This document shows, in pieces, positions 1 through 11,845 of a stretch of 64,000 nt of DNA. Positions within the stretch are counted from its first letter, which is position 1. Every line of letters starts with the position of its first letter. The stretch lies in NCBI GenBank assembly GCA_030386875.1, contig CM059557.1:59598514-59662513 (forward strand). The letters run 5' to 3'. The notes beneath the pieces are model-generated. The model was not told the DNA's origin and did no database searches. It was given only the letters and a program-made list of their open reading frames with translations. A program made the position numbers and the translations under genes. The DNA is from Morinoia aosen (lineage: Eukaryota > Arthropoda > Malacostraca > Amphipoda > Talitridae).

Positions 1-1
1 A

Positions 2-274
2 CATTTCAACCAAGTTTTCACTAAAGAACGAGTAATTATTGAGCGATGTTTTGGGCAACTTGAGAAACTTTTTCCTATGCTGGCAGGTGTTGTTCGTGTT
101 GCAACAAAACAAGTTCCAAAAATTATTGTAACATGTGTTGTTTTACACAACATTTCAAAGTATTTACATGATAACCTGCCAGAAGAAAGAAATCCTGAGC
201 CTATTGTTAATGAAGAAATTGAAGAACATCGTGTAGAAACAGATGCTGTACAACGACAATTTGGTCGTACATAG
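2..274 (+). pseudogene. PIF/Harbinger transposase, C-terminal fragment
   Basis: The frame is already open at base 2 and runs to a TAG at 272-274, so the window cuts the gene and the N-terminal part lies outside it. The start carries the family signature around the last catalytic glutamate (IIERCFGQLEKLFP), followed by a conserved stretch ending in VVLHNISKYL. This is the end of the DDE_Tnp_4 nuclease domain of HARBI1-like transposases, which cut and paste PIF/Harbinger DNA transposons. The tail is short and acidic (EEIEEHRVE). An AATAAA-like signal follows the stop at about 320. No break is visible in this portion, but without the upstream part I cannot say whether the gene is intact. A domesticated HARBI1-like gene is possible, though a transposon copy is more likely in this context. 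Confidence 0.8.
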
Positions 275-2283
275 AAGTTAGTCACTTGCATTTAGACACC
301 TGAAACATACAGAGAACTTTAATAAAAAGAATGGTGTGTTCAGATATAGATCTTTATGTTCCTACGAATACAAGCTAGGGCTTTTGACGCTTTCTTTTTC
401 CCGAAGAATATTCTACTTTGCTCTCTTTTATCACGAAGCAAATAGCAAATTGTTATGCATACCACATATAATGAATATTCTATTTTCTACTAATGATTTG
501 CTTTTTCCTACTTTTGGAAGAAGATAGAATATTCTATTTTTATACATTCCAGCCATTATTCATTATCTTATCGCCAGAGCAACTGAAAACAATCGGTACT
601 GACGAAGCATCATACCTGTATGTCATATATGACAGGGGAAGGGGGACTATTTCCCGTGAGAAACTAAAAGGTGAAACATTTGTGATGAAATTTATAACAT
701 TCATTACTTCTTGTGTTAGCGTCCAGTTTTCTTTATCGTCGATGAAAGTATCGAGGTTCCTTTACTTTGCACTTTACGACCAAAATAGTATGGTATTAAA
801 CGAGAAGGAAGTGGCTAGTAAATTTACTGATATGAGCACATCAAGTTTTCGACTGAATTTGTAAAATTAAATTAATCGAATTGAATTGGCGTCAATGTGC
901 ATAAAAAGCATCTTACAGAACGATTCAGCACTTGAATACTTTAATTTAATTCTTGTTATAATGAACAAGTTAAAGTACTTTTATTCACTTTTTAAGTTAA
1001 TAAAATACTTTTATTCACCTAAAAAGAATGGGTTAATTGTTCGAATGAACTACATATTTATAATATAAACTAAAGAGATTTGCATTGTAAACAATACATC
1101 GTGACATACGAACGATACATTGTGACACGGTAGAATCGAAGTAACTGTGCTCCTATTTGATATAAATCATATAATATGTGTCGTTTAAGACGTTTGAGAC
1201 GTTTAAGTGTACAATAAAACATAGAGTATTTTAATCCACCATTAAATGATACTTCAATGGCAAAGTGCACACCATAATAAATGTTTGTACTACAATTATG
1301 TCACGCAGCGACGCGTGGCAGCTGTTGAAGTGGGCGTGGTTTTTGGTGACGTTTACTAGCCATGCACGTATTCAGACTCACTCACGCACACAGAGTGGAG
1401 CAACTTTAACGTGAGTGCAGCCCGGGCAAGCGCTGTTGTGCACCTCCGTCATTAATTAAACCTTTTTTTCATTCTTTTCTCTTAAATTTTGGTTTTAACG
1501 ATGCCGTTATTTAATCCTTTTGATAATTTATAGTTATGCATATTTGTGTTCCGGCCCAATCCAGTTAATAGTTCTAGTACCACCCGAAAGAGGGCCTTCA
1601 GGGTTTGCCCTAATGGCGTTGAAACCTTAAAACCTAAACCATGCCCAAGGGGTCTTAGGGCCATTTAACCTTAACCGTGCCTTAGAGCCATTCAAGTGCT
1701 TAAGTGGATAAGGGCAATTTAGAACCCTAATAATTGCATGCCTACACTGGACTGGCATCTCTTAATAATTTCCTCTTGAAACCCTAAAAGCCAAAGGTTT
1801 TTTTCTGCGCAAAATGGAGTGAGTACGTGACGAATGTTGCACCATAAAAGAAAATAATGAAGTGTGAACTAATCGCCGACTTCCTTGAACTAAAATTGTA
1901 CACTCATCCTAGGGAAGAATCAATCGTCAAATAATACCCCAGCTGCTGCATCTGCGTCTGTTACTGGCTCTTTTAGATGTCACCGTCTTCTCAAGAACCG
2001 TGAAAAAATAAAGTTTAATCCTTCAATTTCGTTCTCTTTGGTAAGAGTTTCGCTTTGAAATCTAATGTTTATTCTGTTATTATAATTTCAATACTAAATA
2101 AAACAAAGTTAATTAGAAGTTCGTTAATCTAGTGGTAGTTTTCTCTTTCAGTTGTGTTGGTACGCTCGAGCTCGAGTTTGTTTGTTCTCATTTCCTATTT
2201 TCTTAGAGAACTGCGACACGCCTCATTGCCGAAGAATATTTCTAATAAACTAACTCAGGTTCTATGTTCGTTATTCTCATCTT
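275..2283. other. Non-coding, no recognised gene
   Basis: AT-rich sequence whose short open frames show no recognisable domain, biased composition or splice context. The stretch 1590-1790 is rich in short CCTTAGGG/CCTAA-like words but has no regular period. Confidence 0.4.
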
Positions 2284-2294
2284 GTTCCAACAAG

Positions 2295-2385
2295 GGAGGC
2301 CTTTTACTTACTTAGAGTCCTCCTTTTGCTTACTTAGGGGCCTCCGAGAGGCCATTTACTTACTTAGGGTCCTCTAAGACCTTAA
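2295..2385. repeat. Degenerate short repeat around TTTACTTACTTAGG
   Basis: About three imperfect copies of a unit containing ACTTACTTAG followed by GTCCTCC or GGCCTCC. A second small repeat with GGCGTCCTCCTGTACGATT lies at about 2728-2785. Neither has any visible coding role. Confidence 0.5.
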
Positions 2386-3053
2386 TTGCTTAACGTAGAA
2401 TTAGGTAGAATTGGGTAGAATTAATTATTTTAAGTTTGACATGAAGATCTTCGAGATTCCACCTTTACTATGAATCCTTTTTCTCCGCCTGAAATTTGTC
2501 TAAAGAAAGTAACTCACTTAGGAGATATTCCTTGGGTGAGCCTTTTTAAGTTGTTAAATATTTCTTGATATCCTGAATTCAATTATACAGAGTGATATAA
2601 AAAACAGGAACTTTTTAACAATCCAATAAAACCAGGAGTTATGGAAGAAAAATATTTCATTCTCTGTAATTGAAACTCTAAAACATGCGATTTCGGAAAC
2701 TGTGATGGAATTTTTTTAATTACGTCTCGTCCTCCTGTACGATTGGTTGGCGTCCTCCTGGTTGGCGTCCTCCTGTACGATTGTACTCGTATTCTTGAAA
2801 TCTGCTGTTGAGAATCCCCATTGACCGCTACCACATCTCAGCTGGGGTACTGTGAATTTTATCATGATTTCTCTGTTTTAACTCATCCAGAGTTCTCGGT
2901 CGAGTCGTGCCCTCTTTACTTTTGATTCTCGCACAGCCTCAATTCGGCTACCCTGTTAAAAGCCCTTCACACTAGAAGCCGTGAAATAATAGCGACATCG
3001 CACAACAAGTCCTGTGTTATTCCTTCCATCATATTCGTTCAATTGTATTAGCT

Positions 3054-3318
3054 GTCGTAGTTCTCAAACGCATCTTAGCTGTCAGAGTTCTCAAACGCAT
3101 CTTAGCTGTCAGAGTTCTCAAACGCATCTTAGCTGTCATTGTTCTCAAGCGCATCTTAGCTGTCATAGTTCTCAAACACATCTTAGCTGTCAGAGTTCTC
3201 AAACGTATCTTAGCTGCCAGAGTTCTCAAACGCATCTTAGCTGTCAGAGTTCTCAAACGCATCTTAGCTGTCAGAGTTCTCAAACGCATCTTAGCTGTCA
3301 GAGTTCTCAAAGGCATCA
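3054..3318. repeat. 27-bp minisatellite, about 9.8 copies
   Basis: Nine full units and one partial unit of a 27-bp repeat whose core is TTCTCAAACGCATCTTAGCT. Units differ at only a few positions, for example a variant fourth unit. Because 27 is a multiple of three, the array is open on both strands: it reads as a nine-residue repeat (SSQTHLSCQ) on plus and as a basic MRLRTLTAK repeat on minus. I see no flanking gene structure, so I read it as a satellite array rather than a gene. Confidence 0.93.
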
Positions 3319-3991
3319 TTGAAATAAAACGCAAGATGATCATAGACTCGCAGCACGCCAATACTCGAGAAAAGAAATACAATTATAAGTCGGATAACAC
3401 AGTAGATATGCAAAACTTTTATTCATTATACAGCCGAACTTCGTACAGCTCATTAGTACGCATTCCTAAATGCTCATTCACTCGAGTCCTGCCTGCGACA
3501 TTAGGCTGGCAATAGAGCGATCCCTCGTTGTTGCTGTTGGTCGGTTGCGAGACCGACCACAATAACTGAATTTCCCCGAGGTAGGGACAACATTTTTACC
3601 GTACTTATTTAACATGTATTTGAATGTTTAAAACCCTCCCAGTACTGTATACAACCGACTTTTTACGGTACACTACTCTATTGATAACGAGGACTTCTGT
3701 TAAGCAATAACATTTCAGAAATGATGAAGATGACTTTTACTGCGCAGCCGAGGATTGTATTTTACGCGAAAACTCCGCGAAATACTTTCCTGTACATATT
3801 TTAGGTACCCGCGAAGTTGTGAATCCGCGATTGTCGAACCGTGAAATAGCGAGGAGACACTGTAATACGCTTGTCAAAAAACAGGGTGTGGAAAGCGAAC
3901 TTCTATACTTCATACTGAAAAAAATCAAAAATAATAAAAATGTTCTTTTATTTATTTTTTCAAGCAAAAGTTACACATTTGAAGCTGTGGT
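3319..3991. other. Non-coding, nothing recognised
   Basis: The small open frames on both strands at 3737-4025 overlap one another and show no domain. Confidence 0.4.
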
Positions 3992-4516
3992 TTACACAGT
4001 TTTAAAAATCAAATCGCTTAAATGACGCCAACCATTATTGAAACACCAGGTGAACCGAATTCTGCTGTTTCTCATCCCTCTCTCCATCCTATTGATGGGT
4101 ATGTTGACCATTTCTTCTTGAATTTTTGTTTTTAGGTCTTTCAGAGTTGGTGGGCGGTCACTATAGACACGAGATTTAAAATATCCCCACAAAAAAGAAA
4201 TCACATATCGGGAATCGGGAGGACGCGCCGGCCACTCTAAATCGCCTCTCAGTGAGTTGCGCCCTGAGAAGCGATTTCGAGACACAGTCATCGATGCCCG
4301 TCTTTTTTCTACAGAGAACCAGTTTGCCAGAACATTATCACCCACGAAAGAGTAGATTTTTGGTCCGGGACGGGTTCCAAAGGCGCAATATTGAAACGAT
4401 TTTGGAAAACGCGCAAAGTTGAAACCACCAAACTGCCATTTGGAAAATAGGCCTTTACGGCAAAAGCACGCTGCCCGTTCTTCCAACGCATGATGGTAAC
4501 TGAACCACAGAGTCAC
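3992..4516 (-). pseudogene. Internally deleted mariner/IS630-type transposase
   Basis: Two pieces of one transposase lie side by side on the minus strand. The N-terminal piece, in the frame spanning 4309-4491, matches the helix-turn-helix start of a common arthropod mariner-like family: WKNGQRAFAVKAYF, then RFNIAPLEPVPDQKS, then WV..F..TGS. The C-terminal piece, in the frame of 3992-4300, starts near LRGDLEWPARPPDS and includes FFLWGYxKSRVY-like and GWRHLSDLIF motifs typical of the end of the catalytic domain. The middle of the protein, with the first two catalytic aspartates, is missing, and the two pieces are out of frame. The family normally has about 350 residues. This is a dead deletion derivative. 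Confidence 0.75.
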
Positions 4517-6710
4517 GCAACTTAATCATGTCTTAATGATCCCCTCCATCGAACGAGACCACGCCCACCAACTTGGGGATCCTGTAAGTTTCAGAGCACT
4601 CACTTCAATACAGGAAGTTAACTTGCCGCAGCCCGTACTTTATTTCCGCGTGCAAAAATCATCGTAAACTCTCATATGCTTACCACTCGCTGATTCCCTT
4701 TTAGGTTGCTAATCGTGGGTTCTAATTTTTCTCCCTTACGCAACATCAAATGAATTGTTTGGCAAGACTCTAGAAGTTAGAATCTTAGCAGCCCCAAATT
4801 CTCACCTCACATTATGGATAAAATCCCACAGTTGTACATTTCAATATTTTAGACTTGTTTCAAATAATTTTGAAATAATCAGCTATCATTAAAATATTCT
4901 TAGGCTACTTTTCATGTCAACCACTTACTCCACCCACGAGGTTGCTGATTTTCTTCAGCAATGCTGCCTTAGTATCAATATTTCTGTTGTTTGAAGTGTC
5001 CAAAAAATATCCGCATTACCAATCGAAACGAAATTTTTTTTCCATGTTATGATCAAAATTTAAAATTTCCTCCTAGATCCCAGCATACATCTCACACATG
5101 ACTTAAGGAAATAACACATTTTCTAATTTCCTTGAACAATTTCAAAATACATTTTTGTTTCACAGAAAATTATTTTTCATCGACATATTGATGTTATAAT
5201 CAATTTTCCACTTTTGTGACTCTATTAATTTACTTCAAATACCTTAAAAACGCTGATTTTTCCCTTCGTTTGCCAGGGTTTTAACCTACACGACTGACTT
5301 TCAACCCCTTGCGAGCCGATGTTCATCTTTTCCAGCTGGGGTTGCTGAACCGATTTCCTTAAATTTTCATCGTAATTATTGCTTCTTCTAACGTAAGGTG
5401 GTTCACTTCAACCCTCGTGATTCCCACCCCCTGTACATCAATCACTGCCAACAATTTGCACGCTTCTCTCCTACTTCTGTCCTGCTTCTTAACTCTACTT
5501 TCTGTCCTGCTACTTGGTTTTAAAAATTTGAGTAAACATGCTTCAAGTGTTTTTGAGGTACTTATTTAGATTTCAACGGTCTTCCCAAGAGTTTGCAATA
5601 TTAAACAAAACATCAGAACATCTTCATCTAACTTTTCACCTCTGAATAAAATGAAAAAACAATGTCGTACAATCCATTCATCAAATTCATCGGAAATGAA
5701 CTATTTTTCTTTTATTTTTTCTTTTCGTTCAACTTAGTGTTTCTTTGTTTCATAATCTTTGTCTCTCAAATGCGCCGGTAATCTCCCATTTTGAAAAAAA
5801 TCTTCGTTTGAATGCAGAATAAGTTTGGATTTTTAACGACTGTATTCTCCCAAAGATAAGCAATTAGCAGATGTTAGTTAATAAATTAATACTATCATTG
5901 TACGATTAAAATCGTTGAAATATAGGCGAATCAACGCAAATATTTATTCATCTGTTCAGTTTTCGTGTTGCACCACGTTTCAGTAGACCTTCACGATAAT
6001 TTTTCTCGTTTCTCGTTCTGGAAAAATTTTGTACCGGCATTATTTGAGGACAAAGTTCAAAAATTAATTGCGTGGGGAAAGCATGCCTTCTCTAGACACG
6101 GTTGTTTCAAAGTGCTCGTTGATATGAAAAGTTAGTTTCAAATTTCCTCCCTTCATTTCTCTACATTGCTAGCTCGTTTATCAAACGTCAGTTTAGATGC
6201 GTACGTGATTACCTGGGTGTGTCGTTTAGCTAGTGAGTATTGCGCTTTTTTTATTAGAGTGAGCGCAAAATAGCTAATCCTGTGACATCAATTTCAACTC
6301 CGATAGCTGCTTTTAAACATCATCTAGCTGTACTTTTTTTTTAATAAACACGTAAGTAAATATGTGAATTTTTTAAAATAAAATATAATTATGAAACTTC
6401 GAATATTGGAGGAAATGCGATTTATGTGTGCATTGCCAATTTTTTAAGTTTAAATGTTTCCGTAGCTCGCTGAACTTTTCGTGCTCTGTTCACAATTCTT
6501 GCCTCTAAAATCTAACAACTTTCAAATAAAAAATATTTCTCTGTAAATTGTACGCTCAAAATTAACTGACACTTTATAGTTATCAGACATTCGATTACAA
6601 ATCATTAGTATTATTACAAGCTATTAATTTCGTTGTACAAATCCAAACGTACGTTCACCATACTTTCAACAATATTGGTTACTATTGCAGGATTGCTGAG
6701 CTTACTTCAA
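4517..6710. other. Non-coding, nothing recognised
   Basis: AT-rich sequence with pyrimidine-rich patches (for example 5380-5520) and no open frame of interest on either strand. Confidence 0.4.
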
Positions 6711-7400
6711 TCACTATTATAAAAGGAGCCGCGTCCGTCCGTCCCTCCGTCCGTCCGTGTGACCCCCTCTGGATTATGGTATCCAGAATACGCAATCGGC
6801 ATATTTTTACAAATAGAAATTTTCTTTGGAGCTTTCTCTGTTGAAATTCATCATGTCGCTTTGATATTTTTAATTGATAATGCAAAAAGAAATGTTTTAA
6901 ATTCGTTTGAACAGTATCTGGTTACCACTTAATAATAAAGCCCAAGATTTTGGAACTTGAGTTATTGTTTTCGAAATTGTGATTTTCTTGAAAAGCTCCG
7001 AAGAGATAATAAACTACATTACAAAATAAAATTCCGGCAAAAAAGGCCACCAAGGGAAGAGTGTGTTCAACCGCAAGAGTAAATTAGCAAGACTTCGACA
7101 AAAAGAAAAACGCCGAAGACGATCGGATGAACAACGCGAAATAGCAAGACGAAGCAATGCTGCTCGCCAACGAGAAGCTTGAGTGAAATTGACATATGAC
7201 CGGCGCGTGGAAATTCTACGGAATAAGGCAGAGCAACACCGAGTAGCTAGAGAGAGCTTAACACATGAAAGAAGCGAGGAAATTTTTCGGCATAACGCTG
7301 GACAACATCGACTTGCATAAGCGAATTTAACTCAAGAAAGAAGGAATGAATTTCTTCAGATTAATGCCGATCAGCACGTGTGAACTAGAGAAAATAAAAA
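6711..7400 (+). mobile_element. Helitron-like 5' end with STPR repeats (copy A)
   Basis: The copy begins TCACTATTATAAAAGGAGC. TC followed by an ATTATAAA motif is typical of arthropod Helitron 5' ends. Short CCGTCCGTCC repeats follow. From about 7060 a broken reading frame encodes a basic arginine-rich stretch (KRRRRSDEQ, ARRSNAARQREA) and then 23-residue repeats of the type AEQHRVARES..ERSEEIFRHN. This resembles the STPR (score-and-three peptide repeat) found in some DNA-binding proteins and at the N terminus of Helitron-like proteins. In-frame stops interrupt the repeats. No Rep/helicase domain and no clear 3' end were found, so this is a fragment. Copy B lies inverted at 8348-9196. Confidence 0.65.
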
Positions 7401-8155
7401 TGATGTTCCACAAGGCGTTCATGTAAATTTTCTCCGCCTTCCTTTGTTAGCGGTATTTACAAGCTTTTAAACATATACTAACCAAGAAAATACGTCATTT
7501 GTTATACCCTGAGTATTTTATTCCACCGCTAAGAGGGCTAGTAAAATACCTAAACCGTTGTCAGTATTAATTAAAGACCATTATGTTAAAAATCTTAAAA
7601 ACTCGATGTTGTAATCACTTTGATATACCAAATTCACTGAAAATAAACGTTTTCTACCTTAGTGCTTAACAAGGGAAATTTACCAGCCTCCAATAACAGA
7701 GTCCTCCTCTGTCGCGCCTAACAAACACAATACAGCCCTCACACAATTTTTCCATACGATATTTCACAGAGGAGGCTTTTCATTCCTACTCAAGTTTACC
7801 GATAAAGCTGCTAAAATATTTTGTTCTAAAATTAGAAGTACTCAAAATTGGTTTATTCTTTTTCTTTCAATTTCGCACTGTTATCTTTCAGGCTATACTA
7901 CCAGCCAAATTATTACTCTAATTTTAAAACAGGATCTCCATAAAGTGGTGGTGCAATTTAAAATTACTGTAGCATTGAAACTATACTTGATAGTCACAAT
8001 CTGTAAACTGAATTAAACAATGTACTGTATCTGGCTTACGTGTGGTTAGTTGATATTTTGTCAAAAAAAATGGTATTTTATTAAAGGCTTTGAATCTTGT
8101 CTACCAAAACAACTTATGTCCCCAAGGCTTCAAAGGAAGAGATGGTCCAATTTGA
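7401..8155. other. Spacer between the inverted Helitron-like copies
   Basis: AT-rich sequence with no recognised coding content until the mariner-type fragment that starts near 8156. Confidence 0.4.
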
Positions 8156-8347
8156 TGGCCTCCACGGTCCCCATATTTGACTCCTTTAGATTATTTTTTA
8201 ATGTGTCATGTGAAAACAAGAGTGTACGCAACGAGACCGCGTTCGTTGAGAAACTTGAAAGGTAAAATAACTTCTGTACTCTCAGACATTACTGCTCGCC
8301 AACTAGCAAATGTATCATGTGATTTGTCGAACATTATTATACACTAG
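8156..8347 (+). pseudogene. Mariner/IS630-type transposase, C-terminal fragment
   Basis: An open stretch of 63 codons ends in TAG. It begins WPPRSPYLTPLDYFL, the motif around the third catalytic aspartate of the DD41D-like and mariner-like families. It continues with VKTRVYATRPRSLRNL and ends ITARQLANVS..LSNIIIH. An in-frame TGA directly precedes the tryptophan, and the sequence just upstream still reads GRDGPI, so the copy is 5'-truncated and broken. It lies against the end of the inverted Helitron-like copy B. Confidence 0.7.
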
Positions 8348-9196
8348 TGCACACGTGCAGGACAGCTTTAATCGGAAGAATTTCATCCCTTCTTTATCGA
8401 GTTAAATTCGCTTGTGCAAGTCGGTGCTTTTCGGTATTAGTCTTAAGAATTTCATCCCTTCCCTCTTGAGTTCTTGAGAATTTCATCCCTTCTCCCCTCA
8501 TGCCACTCGATGTTGTCCAGCGTTATGCCGAAGAATTTTCCTCGTTTCTTTCATGCGTTAAGCTCATTCTAGTTACTCGGTGTTACTGTACATCATTTCG
8601 TAAAATTTCCAGACGCCGTTCAAGGGTCAATTTAACTCTAGCTTCTCGTTGGCGAGCAGCATTGCTTCGTCTTGCCATTTCGTGTTGTTCATCCGATCGT
8701 CTTCGGCGTTTTTCATGCTGTCGAAATCTTGCTATTGCTCTCTTGCGGTTGGACACATTTCTATCCATGGTGGCCTCTTTTGGCAGAATTTTATTCTGAA
8801 ATGTCGTCAATTATCTCTTCGAAGCTTTTCAAGAAAATCAAAATTTCGAAAACGATAACTCAAGTTCCAAAATCTTGGGCTTTATACTAAGTGGTAGCCA
8901 GGTTACTGGTCAAACGAATTTAAAACATTTTTTTTCATTATCAATAAAAAATATCAAAGCAACATGATGAATTTCAGCAGAGAAAGCTCCAAAGAAAATT
9001 TCTATTTGTAAAAATATGCCGATTGCGTATTCTGGATACCATAATCCAAGTGAAAGGGAATTGAATCGCCATAGAAAAATAATGCAGTAGAATAATTTCT
9101 TGTATTTCTTAAGCTTTATCCTTGTTGCTATCAAAGCTATCGATTAGAAGAGGGGGTCACACGGATGGATGGACGCGGCTACTTTGATAATAGTGA
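8348..9196 (-). mobile_element. Helitron-like 5' end with STPR repeats (copy B, inverted)
   Basis: Read on the minus strand, this copy starts TCACTATTATCAAAGTAGCC and matches copy A over most of its length. The shared parts include the block around ATGGTATCCAGAATACGC and the arginine-rich coding start. It carries about 110 extra bp after the first 50 bp that copy A lacks. A methionine at 8768 opens a frame to 8583 (60 codons) containing KRRRRSDEQHEMARRSNAAR and LTLERRLEILRND. A TAA then interrupts the 23-residue repeats, whose remnants, including HRLAQANLT, can be followed to about 8350. It is a fragment with no Rep or helicase part. Confidence 0.65.
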
Positions 9197-11845
9197 TTTT
9201 TGACGTGCCGTGTTCACTCGGCCTCATCAACTCCCGAGAGATTGATTTTTTTATTTCTTACGGCTTTTTTTCATTTTGCCTTCTTTCTTATTTAAAATAA
9301 AAGGGGTGGGCTAGTGAAGTTAAAAATCGTGCAACCCTATGCATAGCTAATCATGGCGAATATGTAGGAATTTAAGAAATCTGGAATAAATGAATTTTAA
9401 AGTCTAATTTTTCTTGTTTCTAATACCTTTTACAAATTGTTTTTATCTTGTATTGCTTTAAAGCTACAGAAATTTCAATTGCTCCACGACTTTATGGACA
9501 CCCTATATATCAAAATTTTATTACCCGTGCAGTACTTCTTTGTATAAATCATAATTCCTACACACTTTTAATTTTTATCCCTCAGGGAGAAAAAACTATT
9601 CAATTTATAGGATTTGTATTCCAAAGTGAAAATGTGAGGTTCCGAGCAGAAAGATATGTAGGCCTTTTTTTTATTGAAATAGAATAAGTATTTTGCTTTG
9701 TTCGGGAACATCTTTTTCCCGTTCACTGCTGTCCTGTTTTTTAGCCCTTCTAAATTTCATCTTCAATTTTTATCTTGCTTCATAACCTTCCTCCTCAACT
9801 TATAGCTTCTATGCGCTGAGTATCATGTGTGGTGACACACTTTGTGCACAAATTCCGCGTTCCCTTTAGTCCAAGCTAAATGGTGCCTTCTTCTTCCTCT
9901 CTTTGAATATCTTTGCTCTGGTTAGGGATGCTGAAACTAACTTATTATTGTATAATATAATCTTCATTTTTTTCAATATAATTCCATTAGATGCTAATCG
10001 TTGTAATTTAAATACGTGCATTTTAACCCGCGCGATGGTGACCCGTATCACTGATACACTCAACAATCTCAATCTTCCAATTGTTCATAGAAAAAAAATT
10101 CATTAGTTCCAAAAAAATAGTACATCAAAACAGATAAGTACACGACGGCTAAAAAAACTCTATAAATTTGTTGATTTATTTGTTTGGTTGGTGGGTTATC
10201 AATGTCCACGGTTTGTTTTCAAAAATGTAGCATCCAGCCCTCAGCAAAAACATAAAGCAAAATTCAAAAGTCCAGCACCGTGCATTGTGGATACGATCTG
10301 CTTCAGACGCCCATTTTACGAAAAATGTATAAGCTTATAAACCTCTGGTAAGCTCGGATTTTTGCAGGGTTCTAGGAGTCCACTTTTTGCTTTCAGTGAG
10401 GTAAAATTCAGCATCTTGTTTAAAACAATAAGATTGAACCAAAGAGTTAACATTATGTACATCAAGGTACCCCAGAGACTGCCGAAAAAAACACTCCCAG
10501 TTCAGCTTCACAGCATGCACGCAGTCTATAGTAAACTGACTCCCGTCTTCAGTTATTCGTCGGGAAAGTTTTCTCCACAAAGAAAATCGAAATCCAATCA
10601 GTCTAAATGAACAGTCAATTGCGTCTCTGTTTAGAGACTCGAGTGTTTGTGCGTGTGCAAGTATGACGTAAGACAACGCCAAATTTAGTGCAAGAGCAAC
10701 GATAAAATCTTTTAAATTAGAAATTATTGTGTTTCAAAGGCTTTAAAAATGTAGTGCTGGGCTTTAGTATCAACCTAATAAGTCCATTTTTATAAAAATA
10801 GAAAAATAGCAATATTGCTAGTAACGATAAGGTAAGCCTCACAGTGTTTTCAAACTAGCTTTGCTATGTTTTAATTGAAATGAGTGAAGAATTGTATGTG
10901 ATTAGAGATACAACATTGTTGATAAATGTCCTCATAAAAATGAAAGAGGTAAATGAAAACATTTTTTCAAAATCTTGCAACTGTAAGAAAATCAGGATCC
11001 AATCCATAAAATGATGAATGATATTACGGATTCCCAGTAACGAAATCTAAACAATTCGAACGTTGGTTAAAAAATAGTTTGAAAATTCTGTTTTGTCCAT
11101 TAGTGAAACATACTTTATTCGGTTAAAAATGTTCACATGAACACATATTTCTATGAACAAAATTGCATCTGCGTTTTTTCGTTAAAAGTTACCAGAAGCT
11201 TTCAAGTTCTAATGAGGTTGAACTAAGAGAGTACGAAGTTCGGACGGTTGCCTCAGAATTCGAGTGGGATCGATTTCTCATGCATGTTGGCACGAGGACT
11301 TGAACTCGAGCAGCGGCTTGCAGCAGCGAGTAGATTTAGCGGTTCTATCAATCATTGTCGTATGAGCGTGAACAACAAACATTTCTTTATTAAGGGCTGA
11401 ATGCCTAATGAGTGTAAAGCTCATCCCATTATAGACGAGTAAATAATCCTGTGTGCTCTGAGTTGACCAAATTTTTAGCACATAACAGATCCAACGCTCA
11501 TGCTTGAGCATCCTAATTCCGTTCTGTCACGAGCTTTTTTCATGTACAGTTCGTGAAACATTGGTGATTCTGTAAATTTCTTCGCAGTTAAGGTCGTCTA
11601 CTCATATTTTTTTGGGCGTGTCACCTAGTTTTAAACTTCAGTAATATTTTTTAAATTTGCAAATACATGGACGTTAATTTCAACTTACATAATTGTGAAT
11701 TTTTAATTTAGATCGCGTCGTACGAGCGGTTAAAATTTTTCCAAACTTAAAAACTTTTAAATACTAAATGGATTTGCAATATCTCTTTACTATTTCTCAA
11801 AACCAGACTTTTCTTTGCCCCATCTTTGCCGGTTCTCAACCAAGG
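9197..11845. other. Non-coding, no recognised gene
   Basis: Open frames of 60-115 codons occur on both strands (for example at 9448-9687 plus and 10335-10682 minus). They mostly overlap antisense frames and show no motif I recognise. They are left unannotated. Confidence 0.35.

Noticed and set aside
3054-3318. Possible CRISPR-like array
   Set aside because: Units are contiguous with no unique spacers, and this is a eukaryotic sequence.
10335-10682. 115-codon minus-strand frame
   Set aside because: No recognisable domain, overlapped by an 82-codon frame on the other strand, and no promoter or splice context.
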